The notes under the pieces were generated by a model. The model did not search any database. It saw only the letters and a program-made list of their open reading frames with translations, and had not been told where the DNA came from. A stretch of DNA of 64,000 nucleotides, taken from the NCBI RefSeq assembly GCF_007747795.1, contig NZ_CP036275.1:6192001-6256000 (forward strand). The letters are read 5' to 3'. Origin of the DNA: Maioricimonas rarisocia (GTDB lineage: Bacteria > Planctomycetota > Planctomycetia > Planctomycetales > Planctomycetaceae). Made by a program: the position numbers and the translations under genes. Below are positions 12,074 through 21,841 of this stretch, piece by piece (within the stretch, counting starts at the first letter, position 1; each line of letters opens with the position of its first letter).

Positions 12074-13444
12074 TCAGTATTCGCGGCGCTTGACGATGCC
12101 GGGCAGAGGCACGGGGTAGTGTCCCTTCGCGTTCGCCTGCACCGGTGCCGGTCCGTCGATGACCAGCTGGTCCACTTCGGGCGCAAATTCGTGATCGTGG
12201 TTGAGCATCTGATCGTAGGTGACCAGTTGGCCGGTGTGAGCGGCCAGCCGCCCCATCGACGTGACCAGGCTCGCCTCGACGCCGCGCTTCACTTCGTTGT
12301 GAGGCGTGTCGTTGCGGATCGCCGCCATCAGGTTGTCCCACTCGAGCTGGTAGGGGCTCGGTTCCGGCTGCGGATAGGCCCAGGTCATGTTCTCGCTGGA
12401 CATGTTCTGTCCGGAGAAGATGCGGCACTTTGCCGGGGCGTGGGACGACGTCGAGATGATCGCCGAACCTTTCGTACCGTGGGCGTAGCTGGCGAACTCC
12501 TTGTAGCAGCCGGGCATCGTCCGACCTTCGAGGTACAGCTTGGTGCCGTCGGCGAAGGTGTACTCGACCGAGTACGTGTCGAAGTTCTGGTCGACGAAGT
12601 CGCCGCGGTAATGGCGACCGCCGGATGCCTTCGCCTCGACCGGCCAGGCGTCCTTCATCCAGCAGGACTCGTCGATGTTGTGGATGAGGAAGTCGCTGTA
12701 CGCTCCGCCGCTGGCCCACAGGAAGCCGTGGAAGTTGCGGATCTGGTACATCAGTTCGTTGTCGCCTTCCGGTCGGGGCGGCACAAAGGCCGTGGCCGTC
12801 GGACCGGCCATCCGGTAGGCGCGGAGCATCTGGATCTCGCCAATCTCGCCGTTGCGGATCCGCTCGTACAGTTCCTTGCGGGCGACGCAGTGGCGGCACA
12901 TCAGGCCGACGCCGACCTTCAGGTTGCGATTGACCGACTCTTCGCCCAGTTCGAGCATCTTGCGGCTGGTCGGGCCGTCGACCGTCACCGGCTTCTCCAT
13001 GAAGACGTTCAGGCCCTTCTCGATCGCGTAGGTGAAGTGCACCCAGCGGAAGGCGGGCGGCGTGGCGAGGATCACCACATCCCCCGGACGCAGGGCATCC
13101 ATCGCCTTCTGGTAGCCGTCAAAGCCGATGAACTTGCGGTCTTCCGGCACGTCCACCTGGGGCTCGAACTGTCGCTTCAGGTTGGTGTGGCTGCGGTCCA
13201 GTTTGTCCGTGAAGACGTCGGCCATCGCGACGAGCTTCACCGGGCCCTGTTGAGTGGCGAGGGCATTGGCAGCGGCTCCCGTGCCGCGGCCTCCACAACC
13301 AACCAGTGCCACGCGGATCGTGTTGTCTTCGCCGGCGAAGACGCCAGGGGCAGCGACCTGAGCGAGGGCGGCAGCCGCCGCGGTCCGGCCGGTATTCTGC
13401 AGCAGTGTGCGGCGGGAAAGATTGCTGGACGACTGTTCGTGCAT
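12074..13444 (-). CDS. Tat-exported Gfo/Idh/MocA family oxidoreductase
   Basis: 456 aa from ATG at 13444, which has GGGAGC at good spacing. The N-terminus carries a twin-arginine signal (SRRTLLQ, then an Ala-rich stretch ending VFAGED), so the enzyme is folded with cofactor and exported. The Rossmann motif follows as VALVGCGGRGTG, with the family lysine in VFMEKPVTVDG and the metal/substrate region in NIDESCWMKDAWP. This is the large secreted group of planctomycete Gfo/Idh proteins, which probably act on carbohydrate in the periplasm or at the surface; the substrate is unknown. It ends at a strong terminator. Confidence 0.92.
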   Translation of the reverse strand: MHEQSSSNLSRRTLLQNTGRTAAAAALAQVAAPGVFAGEDNTIRVALVGCGGRGTGAAANALATQQGPVKLVAMADVFTDKLDRSHTNLKRQFEPQVDVPEDRKFIGFDGYQKAMDALRPGDVVILATPPAFRWVHFTYAIEKGLNVFMEKPVTVDGPTSRKMLELGEESVNRNLKVGVGLMCRHCVARKELYERIRNGEIGEIQMLRAYRMAGPTATAFVPPRPEGDNELMYQIRNFHGFLWASGGAYSDFLIHNIDESCWMKDAWPVEAKASGGRHYRGDFVDQNFDTYSVEYTFADGTKLYLEGRTMPGCYKEFASYAHGTKGSAIISTSSHAPAKCRIFSGQNMSSENMTWAYPQPEPSPYQLEWDNLMAAIRNDTPHNEVKRGVEASLVTSMGRLAAHTGQLVTYDQMLNHDHEFAPEVDQLVIDGPAPVQANAKGHYPVPLPGIVKRREY

Positions 13445-13834
13445 GGCGGGGCTCCCGATTGGTGATGAACGTTGAGCGAATTTCCAATGAATCGACGTCG
13501 GGCACAAGTCCGGCAACCGGAGATCATCCCCTGGCAGCCCTTTGATCTGCGCACGGATTGCGGAAGGCAGGAACTGTGGGCAGGCCGTCAGTCAAAGTGA
13601 GATCACCGCCTGCGCGGCCCGGGCGAGGTAGTTCGGGGCAGGCAAACGGATTGGCAAACATTGATTTCATCGTAGCGGAACCGCTCGCCCTTGGCAAAAG
13701 TGGACGTCGCTGCCGTCCCGCGGCTGATCTGCTGACGGCTATGGATCGCACGCCTATACTTCGCCCCCGCAGGAGTTCGCCGGACCGGTGGCCGCTGGCG
13801 ATGCCGAAATCTGTTCGACCGACCGAGGTGAGAA
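13445..13834. other. Divergent intergenic region, no gene seen
   Basis: This lies between the exported Gfo/Idh gene (minus) and the inositol-monophosphatase-like gene (plus), so it should contain both promoters. The open frames crossing it are GC-bias artefacts. I cannot point to a convincing -35/-10 pair. Confidence 0.5.
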
Positions 13835-14614
13835 ATGCAGGAGCTGGAAGTTGCCCGCCGAGCCGCACAGATTGGCGGAGAGGTCGTGTCCCGATACTTT
13901 CGGGATGGCGTGACGATGCGGAGCAAGTCGACCTCGAACCTTGTCTCCGACGCCGATCTCGAATCGGAACGGGTCATCGCCGCGTGCATTACCGAGTCGT
14001 TTCCGAATCACGTCATCCTGGGAGAAGAACTGCATACCGGCGAAGTGACTGCCGAGGACCTGTGGATCATCGATCCGATCGACGGCACGAACAACTTCGC
14101 CCACGGGATTCCGCACTTCGCCATCTCGATCGCCTACTACCGGTCGGGACAGGCGGTCTGCGGCGTGGTGTTCAACCCGGCGCGTGACGACTGGTTTGTG
14201 GCGGTGCGTGGCGAAGGAGCGACTTACAACGGCAAACCAGCCGCGGTCGCGCAGGCGGACTCGCTCAGCGAGGTGCTCGTCGGGCTGGGGTTCTACTACG
14301 ACCGGGGCGCGATGATGGAAGCGACGCTCGCGGCAGCACGCGATCTGTTTGGCCAGGAGATCCACGGGATTCGCCGCTTCGGCACGGCGTCACTCGATCT
14401 GTGCCAGGTGGGCACGGGCATGTTCGGCGGATTCTTCGAGTACCAGCTTTCGCCGTGGGACTTCGCGGCCGGTCGGCTGTTCGTCGAAGAAGCGGGGGGC
14501 CGGGTCACAACGGCTCGGGGTGACGCGCTGCCCCTCGAGACGACGAGCGTCCTGGCCTCGAACGGGACGCTGCACGAGTCGCTGCTGTCGATCGTGGCGG
14601 CGCATCATCCCTGA
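13835..14614 (+). CDS. Inositol monophosphatase family protein
   Basis: 259 aa with the full Mg-dependent FIG/IMPase signature: GEE at residues 63-65, DPIDGT at 80-85, and WD at 208-209 within SPWDFAAGRLFVEEAGG. The family hydrolyses phosphate from inositol phosphates, fructose-1,6-bisphosphate, histidinol phosphate or PAP. The motifs fit the inositol or histidinol-phosphate branch, but the substrate cannot be settled. No signal peptide, so cytoplasmic. It converges on the RND permease gene with only 23 bases between stops. Confidence 0.93.
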   Translation: MQELEVARRAAQIGGEVVSRYFRDGVTMRSKSTSNLVSDADLESERVIAACITESFPNHVILGEELHTGEVTAEDLWIIDPIDGTNNFAHGIPHFAISIAYYRSGQAVCGVVFNPARDDWFVAVRGEGATYNGKPAAVAQADSLSEVLVGLGFYYDRGAMMEATLAAARDLFGQEIHGIRRFGTASLDLCQVGTGMFGGFFEYQLSPWDFAAGRLFVEEAGGRVTTARGDALPLETTSVLASNGTLHESLLSIVAAHHP

Positions 14615-14637
14615 CGAGTCGCTGACCCCACCGCGAG

Positions 14638-17600
14638 CTACGCATCCGCCGGAAGCGCTTGATGCGAAGGCGTGAGCGGCTCGCCGCGAACGTGTGGTGC
14701 GAAATCCTCCGGCAGAGGATCGCCGCCGTGCGAATACGAGGAGACGTGGCTTGCCGCCGCGGGCTCACGAAGTTCACACGGCACCTTGCAGAGCAGCAGC
14801 AGGTACATAGACGGACAGAAGAACAGGGCGAGCAGTGTCGCACCGCCCACGCCGCCGGCAATCGCGACCGCCAGTGGGGGCCAGAAGGCTCCGCCGGCGA
14901 GCATCAGCGGCATGAATCCGACGATGGTCGTCAGGGTCGTCGAGACAATGTGACGGGTGGCGTGCTGGACGACATTGCAGATCGCGACCGGATGTCCTTC
15001 CCGTGCCAGCGGATGTTGCCGAATGGCAGCCAGGACCACGATCGAATCGTTGATCGCCACCCCGATCAGCCCCATCGTGCCAATGATTGCCATGAAGCCG
15101 AAGGGGTACCCGAACACCCACAGGGCGGCCAGCCCGAGACCGACCGAGAGTGCTCCGACGAATGCGACAATGCCGGCCAGTCGAAATGAGTTGAACGAGA
15201 GCACGAGCGTGGCCAGCATCAGCACGACCAGCACACTTGTGTTGGAAAGCAGGTTGCTGACCGCTTCGTTCCGCTTTGCCGTTTCGCCGCCGTACTGCAT
15301 GCTGTAGCCGGCCGGAAGTTCGAATCCGGAGGCTTCGAGGCGTCGCCGAAAGTCTGCCAGAGCCCGCCCGGGCAAGACGCCCGCCTGCAGGTAGGCCTGG
15401 ACTTCATTCAGCCGCATCCCGCCGAAGTGCGGGACGTTCGGGATGTCCGCAATCAGGTCGAACCCGCCAAGCGAATCCAGAGATCGCCCCGCGAAGCCCT
15501 CGACGCTCCCAGCCTCGCTGCCGCGCAGATTGAGGGAACGAATCGAGGTCAGGTCATTCCGGCGGGTGTTGGCAACGCGGACGCGGACCGGCAGCTCTTC
15601 GGTCGATTCGAGGACGCTGCCGCCGATCGCACCTTCGAGCGTGTCGTTCAGCTGAGTGGCAATCGCGGTGTGCGTGAGTCCCGAGCGGCGGACTTCTTCT
15701 TCGTCAACGCGAACGCGGAGCGTCGGCATCGAGTCCCCGAGGGCCGCCTGCGTGTGCACGACCTGTGGCACTTCGGACAGGATCTGGCGGACATCGTTGC
15801 CCAACTGATCGAGCACATCGAGGTCGGGGCCGAACAGACGAATTTCGATGGGTGCGTTGAACGGCGGGCCCTGCTCGAGCTGTCGCACGAGGATGCGGGC
15901 ATGCGGGAACGCCACATCGAGCTCGTCCTGAATCTCGTGGATCAGGCAACAGACCGACTCGTCGCAGTCGAGCTGAACCAGCCCCTGCGCGTAGTTGGGA
16001 ACATCCCGTTCGTCGGTGATCAGGTTGTAGTAGAACGAAGGGGCACTTTCGCCGACGAACCAGTTGACGCTGCTGACGTGCTCGTGGGCCAGCATGTGCT
16101 GCCGGATTCCGTCGACGGTGGTGAGTGTTTCCTTCAGCGATGCGTGGGCCGGAAGGTGGACCTCGACATGAAACTGATCCCGGTCGGAGGGAGGAAAGAA
16201 CTGTTCGGGAAGCTGGCTGGCCAGGGCAAATCCGGTCACAGGCAGGATCAGGCCGATGACGATGCCGATCCGCGGCCGTTCGAACACGTATCGGAGTGTC
16301 TTCAGGTAGCCCTCGTTCAGGCGGCGGCTGGAGAACCCGAAGTGCCACCAGTGCATGGGCCCTGTCCCGCGGGCTGATTTGGCCGACTGAGCGGCACGCG
16401 CTGCGATCGCGGGAACGACCGTCATGGCCAGGAACAACGAGCTGAAGATCGCCAGGGTCACGCTGATCGCGATGGAACCGACGAATTCACCGGCCGGGCC
16501 TTCCATCAGCGCCAGCGGGGCGAATGCGAATGCTGTCGTCAGCGTCGAACCGAACAGCGGGACAGCCAGGTAGCTCACGCTTTCGGAAACGGCCTTCGCA
16601 GGGCGCATGCCGCTGCGGCAGCGGGTGTTCACTTCATCGACGATGACGATGGCGTTATCGATCAGCAGGCCCAGCGCGAGGATCAGACCGGTCACCGACA
16701 TCTGATGGATCGGAATGTCGAGCAGTCGCATACCGGCAATCACCATCAGTGCCGACAGGGGCAATGCGGTGCCGACGATCAGCCCACTGCGCCATCCCAT
16801 CGTGAACCAGATCACGCCGACAACGGCCAGACACCCCATCAGCAGATTGCCGATCAGATCGCCCAGTCGCGTTTCGACATAGTGGTTCTGGTCGAAGATG
16901 GTGACGAGTTCGACACCGCGCGGCAGGGTGGAACGGAACCGTTCCAGCTCTTTCGTCGCCGCCTCCGTCCAATGGTCGAGGCGATCTCCCGGACGCACGA
17001 GCGCGCCGAGGACGATGGCCGGAACACCATCGACCAGGCTGAGTCGCCGCGGCGGGTCGGAGATGCCGCGATGGACGCTTGCGATCTCGCCCAGAGTGAC
17101 GGATTCCCCACCCGTGCCGAATCGAATCGGTGTCGCCGCGATGCGGTCGAGCGTATCCAGTTCGCTGCCGACTTCCAGCAGCAGATCCGAAGAACTGCCC
17201 CGCAGGTACCCGGCGGAGACCTTCGCGTCGCTCTGACGCAGTTGCTGCGCGACGTCCGAGACGGTCAGCCCCATGGCGGCCAGTCGCGGCTCGTCGATCT
17301 CGACGAGGATTTCTTCTTCCGGCCGGCCGTAGAGCTCGACGTCCTCGGTTCCCCGCAGCGCGTCGATGGAGTCTTCGAGTTCGTCGGCGAGACGACAGAG
17401 GACGGCGAAGTTTGTCTCGGCCAGTTTCTCTTCAGAGGGACGTTCGGCGGCATCGCCCGACGCATCGCCGGTCCATTTCAGGGCGACCAGCAGAGCATTG
17501 GCACGAATGTCGAGCGTATCGAACCGTGGTTCCGAGGCCTCGCGGGGAAGCAACGTGGTCGCGTCGTCCAGTTTGCTGCGGAACCGCGACCAGACTTCGT

Positions 17601-17919
17601 GCACATCGTCGGCATCGTCGCGCAGTTCCACCAGGATCAGCGAGACGCCGGCACGTGACTGCGAGCGGATCTCCTTGATCTCGGGGATCTCGAGCAGTTC
17701 GTGTTCGAGCTTCTCGGTCACGAGCGACTCGACACGAATTGCGTCTGCACCGGGCAGCAGCGTGTTGACGAGTGCCACCCGCTCGGAGAGGAGTGGATCT
17801 TCCATCCGCGGCATCATCGAGTATGACGACAGGCCGGCCACAAGGATCAGGCAGATCGTCAGCAGCGTGAGCCGCGGATTGCGATAGAACAGACTGTTCA
17901 GTCGGGATGAGGGGATCAT
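14638..17919 (-). CDS. RND-type efflux transporter permease (AcrB/HAE-like)
   Basis: 1093 aa, the normal size for an RND inner-membrane pump. It has an N-terminal transmembrane helix (LTLLTICLILVAGLSSYSM), two large periplasmic loops and two blocks of helices. The TM4 proton-relay region reads GLLIDNAIVIVDEV, so the usual Asp-Asp pair is Asp-Asn here. This variant occurs in some RND subgroups and may alter proton coupling. The C-terminal half contains SFRLAGIVAFVGALSVGLG and FMAIIGTMGLIGVAINDSIVVL. It lies 18 bases after the adaptor gene, forming a two-gene operon. No outer-membrane TolC-like factor is in the cluster, so it must be encoded elsewhere. Confidence 0.95.
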   Translation of the reverse strand: MIPSSRLNSLFYRNPRLTLLTICLILVAGLSSYSMMPRMEDPLLSERVALVNTLLPGADAIRVESLVTEKLEHELLEIPEIKEIRSQSRAGVSLILVELRDDADDVHEVWSRFRSKLDDATTLLPREASEPRFDTLDIRANALLVALKWTGDASGDAAERPSEEKLAETNFAVLCRLADELEDSIDALRGTEDVELYGRPEEEILVEIDEPRLAAMGLTVSDVAQQLRQSDAKVSAGYLRGSSSDLLLEVGSELDTLDRIAATPIRFGTGGESVTLGEIASVHRGISDPPRRLSLVDGVPAIVLGALVRPGDRLDHWTEAATKELERFRSTLPRGVELVTIFDQNHYVETRLGDLIGNLLMGCLAVVGVIWFTMGWRSGLIVGTALPLSALMVIAGMRLLDIPIHQMSVTGLILALGLLIDNAIVIVDEVNTRCRSGMRPAKAVSESVSYLAVPLFGSTLTTAFAFAPLALMEGPAGEFVGSIAISVTLAIFSSLFLAMTVVPAIAARAAQSAKSARGTGPMHWWHFGFSSRRLNEGYLKTLRYVFERPRIGIVIGLILPVTGFALASQLPEQFFPPSDRDQFHVEVHLPAHASLKETLTTVDGIRQHMLAHEHVSSVNWFVGESAPSFYYNLITDERDVPNYAQGLVQLDCDESVCCLIHEIQDELDVAFPHARILVRQLEQGPPFNAPIEIRLFGPDLDVLDQLGNDVRQILSEVPQVVHTQAALGDSMPTLRVRVDEEEVRRSGLTHTAIATQLNDTLEGAIGGSVLESTEELPVRVRVANTRRNDLTSIRSLNLRGSEAGSVEGFAGRSLDSLGGFDLIADIPNVPHFGGMRLNEVQAYLQAGVLPGRALADFRRRLEASGFELPAGYSMQYGGETAKRNEAVSNLLSNTSVLVVLMLATLVLSFNSFRLAGIVAFVGALSVGLGLAALWVFGYPFGFMAIIGTMGLIGVAINDSIVVLAAIRQHPLAREGHPVAICNVVQHATRHIVSTTLTTIVGFMPLMLAGGAFWPPLAVAIAGGVGGATLLALFFCPSMYLLLLCKVPCELREPAAASHVSSYSHGGDPLPEDFAPHVRGEPLTPSHQALPADA

Positions 17920-17937
17920 GACTGATGGGTTTCGTCG

Positions 17938-19350
17938 TTAGCCGGAGTGCCGTTTCAGGTTCGTGGGCATGCTCGGCGATTCGCCGTCGATCGAATCGTC
18001 GACAACACGAACCAGCTGGCCGGGAACGATGCGGTGCAGCCCGTTGACAACGATCCTGTCGCCGTCGTAGACGGTGCCACGCACCAGAGCCTGGTCTTCC
18101 TCGGTATGCACCACCTCAACCGTGCGACGTTCAACACGAGCGTTGTTCGCCTCCGCAGCCTGGGCATCTGCAGAAGCCGGATCCACGGCGTAGAGGGACC
18201 AGAGTCCGCGTGGCCCCTGGGCCAGAGCCGAGAGCGGTACCCAGAAGCCGTCCGCATCGCCGGTTTCGGTAATATCCAGACGAACGACCTCGCCGGGAAC
18301 CGTCTGGCGTGACGCGTCGTCAACGATGTCGATGATGACGACCTGCGTTCGCGTAACCGGATCGAGGACGGGCCGGACAGCCCTGATCCGTCCTGCGAGA
18401 TGTTGCGTGCCTTTGCGCAGTCCCTTTTCCTGACCGGGCTGCAGGCGGGAAGCGACGTCGGCGGGGAGGCCGATACGGGCTTCGAGGTGGTCGGTGTCGA
18501 CCAGTTCGAAGACGGTGGCCGTCGCAGAGGTGACCGTTCCCTCGTCGATAAGTCGTTTTGAGATCGTGCCGGCAAACGGTGCCCGCAGGACCGACTTCTC
18601 GAGATCGGTCTCGACCAGAGCCAGGTTGGCGTCGAGTTGTGCGACGACAGCGTCCTGGGCGTCGAGCTGTTCCTGACGCGTCCCCTCTTCGAGTTCGCGG
18701 AGTTGTGATTTCGCAGCGCTCAGGCGTGCGCGAGCTGCCGACATGTTCAGTCGGGCGTTGTCATACTGCTGTTCGGTGATGGCATCGTTCTGCCGCAGAC
18801 GGTCATTCCGAGAGCAGGTCACCGTCCAGAGTTCCAGCTCTGCCTGAAACTGTTCGACGTTGGCGCGGGCGGCGGCGATCGTTTCTTCCCGTGGTCCGCG
18901 GCGAAGTTCTGCCAGTATGGCCCGGGCTTCAAGACGCTTGGCCTCGAGCTCGCGACTGCGGATCTCGAGCGCCTGTGTGTCCAGACGGGCCAGCGGCTGG
19001 TCGGCCTCGACGCGCTCTCCCTCGTCCACGAGCAGTTCGAGCACCCGTCCGGACCGTTCGAAGCCAAGCTGGCTGGTGCGCGCCGGTTCGACGACGCCGG
19101 TAAACGTGTGGCGCGTCTCCAGCTCGGTGATGGATGTAAGCTCGATCGTTCGCACCGGCAGCAACCGGTTGGACGATGCGGTCGATTCCGATTCGCCCGC
19201 AGTGGTTGCGGACGGGATCTGGCTCACCGCGGCAACCAGCACCAGGATGGCGACGCCGGCGGCGATCAGGTAGCGAGCAGGTGGTCCCGAGGTGGCGTTG
19301 CGCTGAGAGTCAGCTCCGCCGCGGAATCGCTGAGTCTGAACGTCAGTCAT
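17938..19350 (-). CDS. RND efflux periplasmic adaptor (HlyD/MFP family)
   Basis: 470 aa from ATG at 19350, preceded by a strong GAGGAGG. One N-terminal helix (residues about 26-45) is followed by a biotinyl-lipoyl half motif (GFERSGRVLELLVDEGERVEADQPLARLDT), a long alpha-helical hairpin rich in Glu, Ala and Arg, the second lipoyl half (RAPFAGTISKRLIDEGTV), and the beta-barrel and membrane-proximal domains. It bridges the permease at 14638 and an outer-membrane channel. The reading frame stays open upstream to 19485, but the Shine-Dalgarno and membrane helix support 19350. No regulator gene adjoins the operon. Confidence 0.93.
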   Translation of the reverse strand: MTDVQTQRFRGGADSQRNATSGPPARYLIAAGVAILVLVAAVSQIPSATTAGESESTASSNRLLPVRTIELTSITELETRHTFTGVVEPARTSQLGFERSGRVLELLVDEGERVEADQPLARLDTQALEIRSRELEAKRLEARAILAELRRGPREETIAAARANVEQFQAELELWTVTCSRNDRLRQNDAITEQQYDNARLNMSAARARLSAAKSQLRELEEGTRQEQLDAQDAVVAQLDANLALVETDLEKSVLRAPFAGTISKRLIDEGTVTSATATVFELVDTDHLEARIGLPADVASRLQPGQEKGLRKGTQHLAGRIRAVRPVLDPVTRTQVVIIDIVDDASRQTVPGEVVRLDITETGDADGFWVPLSALAQGPRGLWSLYAVDPASADAQAAEANNARVERRTVEVVHTEEDQALVRGTVYDGDRIVVNGLHRIVPGQLVRVVDDSIDGESPSMPTNLKRHSG

Positions 19351-20052
19351 TGGCCAGAACCTCCTCTGACTTCCGGTACATTGACGCAGTTGAAGTCCAC
19401 GGAGTGTTGTCGCTGTCGAACTCCGTATGTGCAGGCCCTTCCAGTGCCGGGACGGTCTGCAGAGACCCTCTGCACCACGCGCCATCCTTCGGTATCGCCG
19501 GATCGGAGACGCCGGGCAGCAGCGACCGTCCCGGAGCGTTGTCCACTCCAGCGTCTGACGTGCTGCATCGTGATGTTTCGAAACGACGATTCATGATCTC
19601 GAAGGCAGAGGGTGTTCGAGCCCCGTCATCCGGAGACTCGTGCCCCCGGTGCGGGACGGCCTGCTGTGAATGGCCTGACTACGGAGTCCTGGAAGCGAGG
19701 CTTCCCGGTATGGATTCGGAGCCGGTCGCAACGTCCGGGTGACCTCTCGGGATGCGAGCCGGAACCGCGCGGGACGAGTCATCTCACCATGTGTAAATGT
19801 CTCACGAGAAATCGCAGCATGTCGCCACGATCTCCGAGAATCCGGGAGACGTTGTCGCAGGAGAGTTTGCGACGTGAGGCCTGATGCGATTTGCGTCAGG
19901 ATTTCAGAAAGAGTGTTGACGAACTGACCGTCGGAGCGTGACGACGTCAGTTTCTCCCACCAATCGTTGCGAAACGCGTCGGTCGTCGCGCGCTGTGTCC
20001 GACAGCATGACCGAAGTCATGCACAAACCGTCAGTTAACGGGCTCGGGAAAG
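19351..20052. other. Long intergenic region (702 bases) upstream of the RND operon
   Basis: No open frame here has a ribosome-binding site or recognisable product. It must contain the RND operon promoter. The only clear structure is the stem-loop at 20005-20022, which belongs to the end of the sulfatase transcript. Confidence 0.55.
20005..20022 (-). terminator. Stem-loop with UUCG tetraloop after the sulfatase gene
   Basis: Minus-strand GCATGAC-TTCG-GTCATGC is a perfect 7-bp stem closed by a C(UUCG)G tetraloop, an exceptionally stable RNA loop. It lies 30 bases after the sulfatase stop at 20053. There is no T tract behind it, so it may protect the 3' end or be a Rho-dependent or weak terminator. 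Confidence 0.5.
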
Positions 20053-21624
20053 CTACGGTGAGAGCGGGGCCACCTCCGGGAGCGCGTCGACAAAGCCGGC
20101 TCCGGTCCGCTTGAGCTCGGCCATCTGCGCTCCGCGGAAGCGACGGACGACGTCGGCATAATCGGCATCGAGCGCGAGATTGTTCATTTCCTCAGGATCA
20201 GCCCTGAGATCGTACAGCTCTTCGATCTCTCCCTCGACAAGAGTCCGGATGTACTTGTATTTCCCGTGACGCAGGGAGACCCACCACGGAACGCCCGCCA
20301 GGTGAAGCTCCGCCGGATCAGACGGAATCACGTTCGTATCGCTGCCGTACCGCCGGCCGGTCAGCGTCGTCAGGACCGGATGTGGCCATGCGTGCTCCGG
20401 GTCTTCCAGCAGTGGCGTCAGGTCGTGGCCGTGCATCTCCCACGGCAGGTCGATCGACGCCGCGGAGAAGAAAGTCGGCACAATGTCGACGCCCCCCACC
20501 GGCGTGTTGCAGACCGTTCCTTCCGGCACACGTCCCGGCCAGCGGACGATCAGCGGCGAGCGGATCGTCGCGTCGTACGGTGCCAGCTTGTGACGGAAGC
20601 CGTGCTGTCCCCACGCAAAGCCCTGGTCGGACGTGAAGACAATCAGCGTGTTGTCCGCCTGCCCCGTCTGTTCGAGGGCCGCCAGCAGCCGTCCCACTCC
20701 CTCATCGATTGCCAGCACTCCCTGCTGGTATTGCCGCACCCAGTCGTGAATCGTGTTCCCGTGCAGACCCGCCCGCGGTTTGACAGTCGCCATTGCGACC
20801 GTGCCCCCCCGTAGCACCGGCTGACCACTGCCGGCCGGATCCTTCATCCACAGGTTGAGGTCCTGAACGTACTGCGGCTTGCCGGCGCGGGGAGCGTAGA
20901 TGTCCGCAGGAATCGGGACGCGGGCATCGGAGTAGTCATCCAGATGCCGGTCGGCCGGGGTAAACGGTCCGTGGACAGCGCCGTAGCAGAGCCACAGGTA
21001 CCACGGCTTGTCGGCAGCGCGGTTCTCGCCGCGAATGTACTGCTCGGCCCACTTCGTATAGTTGTCGGTCGAGTACCCTTCGACGAGTTCGGGATCGCCG
21101 CCGTCGGTCTCAATCATCTGTTCGTAGTAGTAGTTGCCGGCGTTGTCGGTGTAGCGAGGCCGGTTCCAGACGATCTGGTGGTCCCAGTCGCGACCGAAGC
21201 CGGTGTCGACGCCGGTGTGCCATTTGCCGATCTGGGCCGTCTGGTAGCCGTTCTGCCGAAAGACACTGGGAAAGAACCGGCACTGCTCGGGATCGTATTC
21301 GCTTCCCGGATAGGTCCCCACCATCCGCATTGATTCGACGCCGTAAGGATGATGCCCGGTCAGCAGTGTGGCCCGGGAAGGCATGCACCACGTTCCAATG
21401 TAGGCGGAAGCGAACCGCATTCCGCCGGCCGCCAGTCGATCGATGTGCGGCGTGTTCACCCAGTCGTACGCTTCGGGATAGCAGCTGACCGTACGGTGCG
21501 AATGGTCGTCGGTGTAGATGAACAGGATGTTCGGCCGTGATCCCTCCCGGTCGTCGGCAGCTGCGGTCGCAGCGAGTCCCATGATTGTGGAGAACAGGCA
21601 CAAAGCAGCGATGAAGCGCAACAT
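20053..21624 (-). CDS. Exported sulfatase (type I, Cys-type active site)
   Basis: 523 aa from ATG at 21624, giving a classical signal peptide (MLRFIAALCLFSTIMGLAATAAA). Metal-binding Asp pair D39-D40 sits in FIYTDDHSH. The formylglycine motif C80-M-P-S-R84 follows (CMPSRATLLTG), with IGKWHTG as the second family motif. Activity needs the formylglycine-generating enzyme or an anaerobic maturase, not seen in the window. It probably removes sulfate esters from algal or host polysaccharide outside the cytoplasm. It is divergent from the sulfatase at 21842 with a 217-base shared promoter region. The frame extends upstream to 21957, but that part is not protein-like. Confidence 0.94.
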   Translation of the reverse strand: MLRFIAALCLFSTIMGLAATAAADDREGSRPNILFIYTDDHSHRTVSCYPEAYDWVNTPHIDRLAAGGMRFASAYIGTWCMPSRATLLTGHHPYGVESMRMVGTYPGSEYDPEQCRFFPSVFRQNGYQTAQIGKWHTGVDTGFGRDWDHQIVWNRPRYTDNAGNYYYEQMIETDGGDPELVEGYSTDNYTKWAEQYIRGENRAADKPWYLWLCYGAVHGPFTPADRHLDDYSDARVPIPADIYAPRAGKPQYVQDLNLWMKDPAGSGQPVLRGGTVAMATVKPRAGLHGNTIHDWVRQYQQGVLAIDEGVGRLLAALEQTGQADNTLIVFTSDQGFAWGQHGFRHKLAPYDATIRSPLIVRWPGRVPEGTVCNTPVGGVDIVPTFFSAASIDLPWEMHGHDLTPLLEDPEHAWPHPVLTTLTGRRYGSDTNVIPSDPAELHLAGVPWWVSLRHGKYKYIRTLVEGEIEELYDLRADPEEMNNLALDADYADVVRRFRGAQMAELKRTGAGFVDALPEVAPLSP

Positions 21625-21841
21625 GTCGAAACGTTCTCCCGACGAAAGAGACGAGGAATCCCGCACGAGCTGCATTCGAGATGAGTCCACGATTGTGCCC
21701 GAGAGCCCAGTCAGCCGCAACCGGCGTGACTGCGACCGGGTCGACGCGCCGCGGCTACCCTTGTTCCACGCTGCCGGGTGACTCAGACTGGGACTCGCAT
21801 CAATGATCACTGCTGCGTTGGCCCGAACAGGAGTGCCGGTC

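Noticed and set aside
12029-13465. 478-codon plus-strand frame opposite the exported Gfo/Idh gene
   Set aside because: Runs over the terminator and the whole antisense gene; composition matches the shadow of a real gene.
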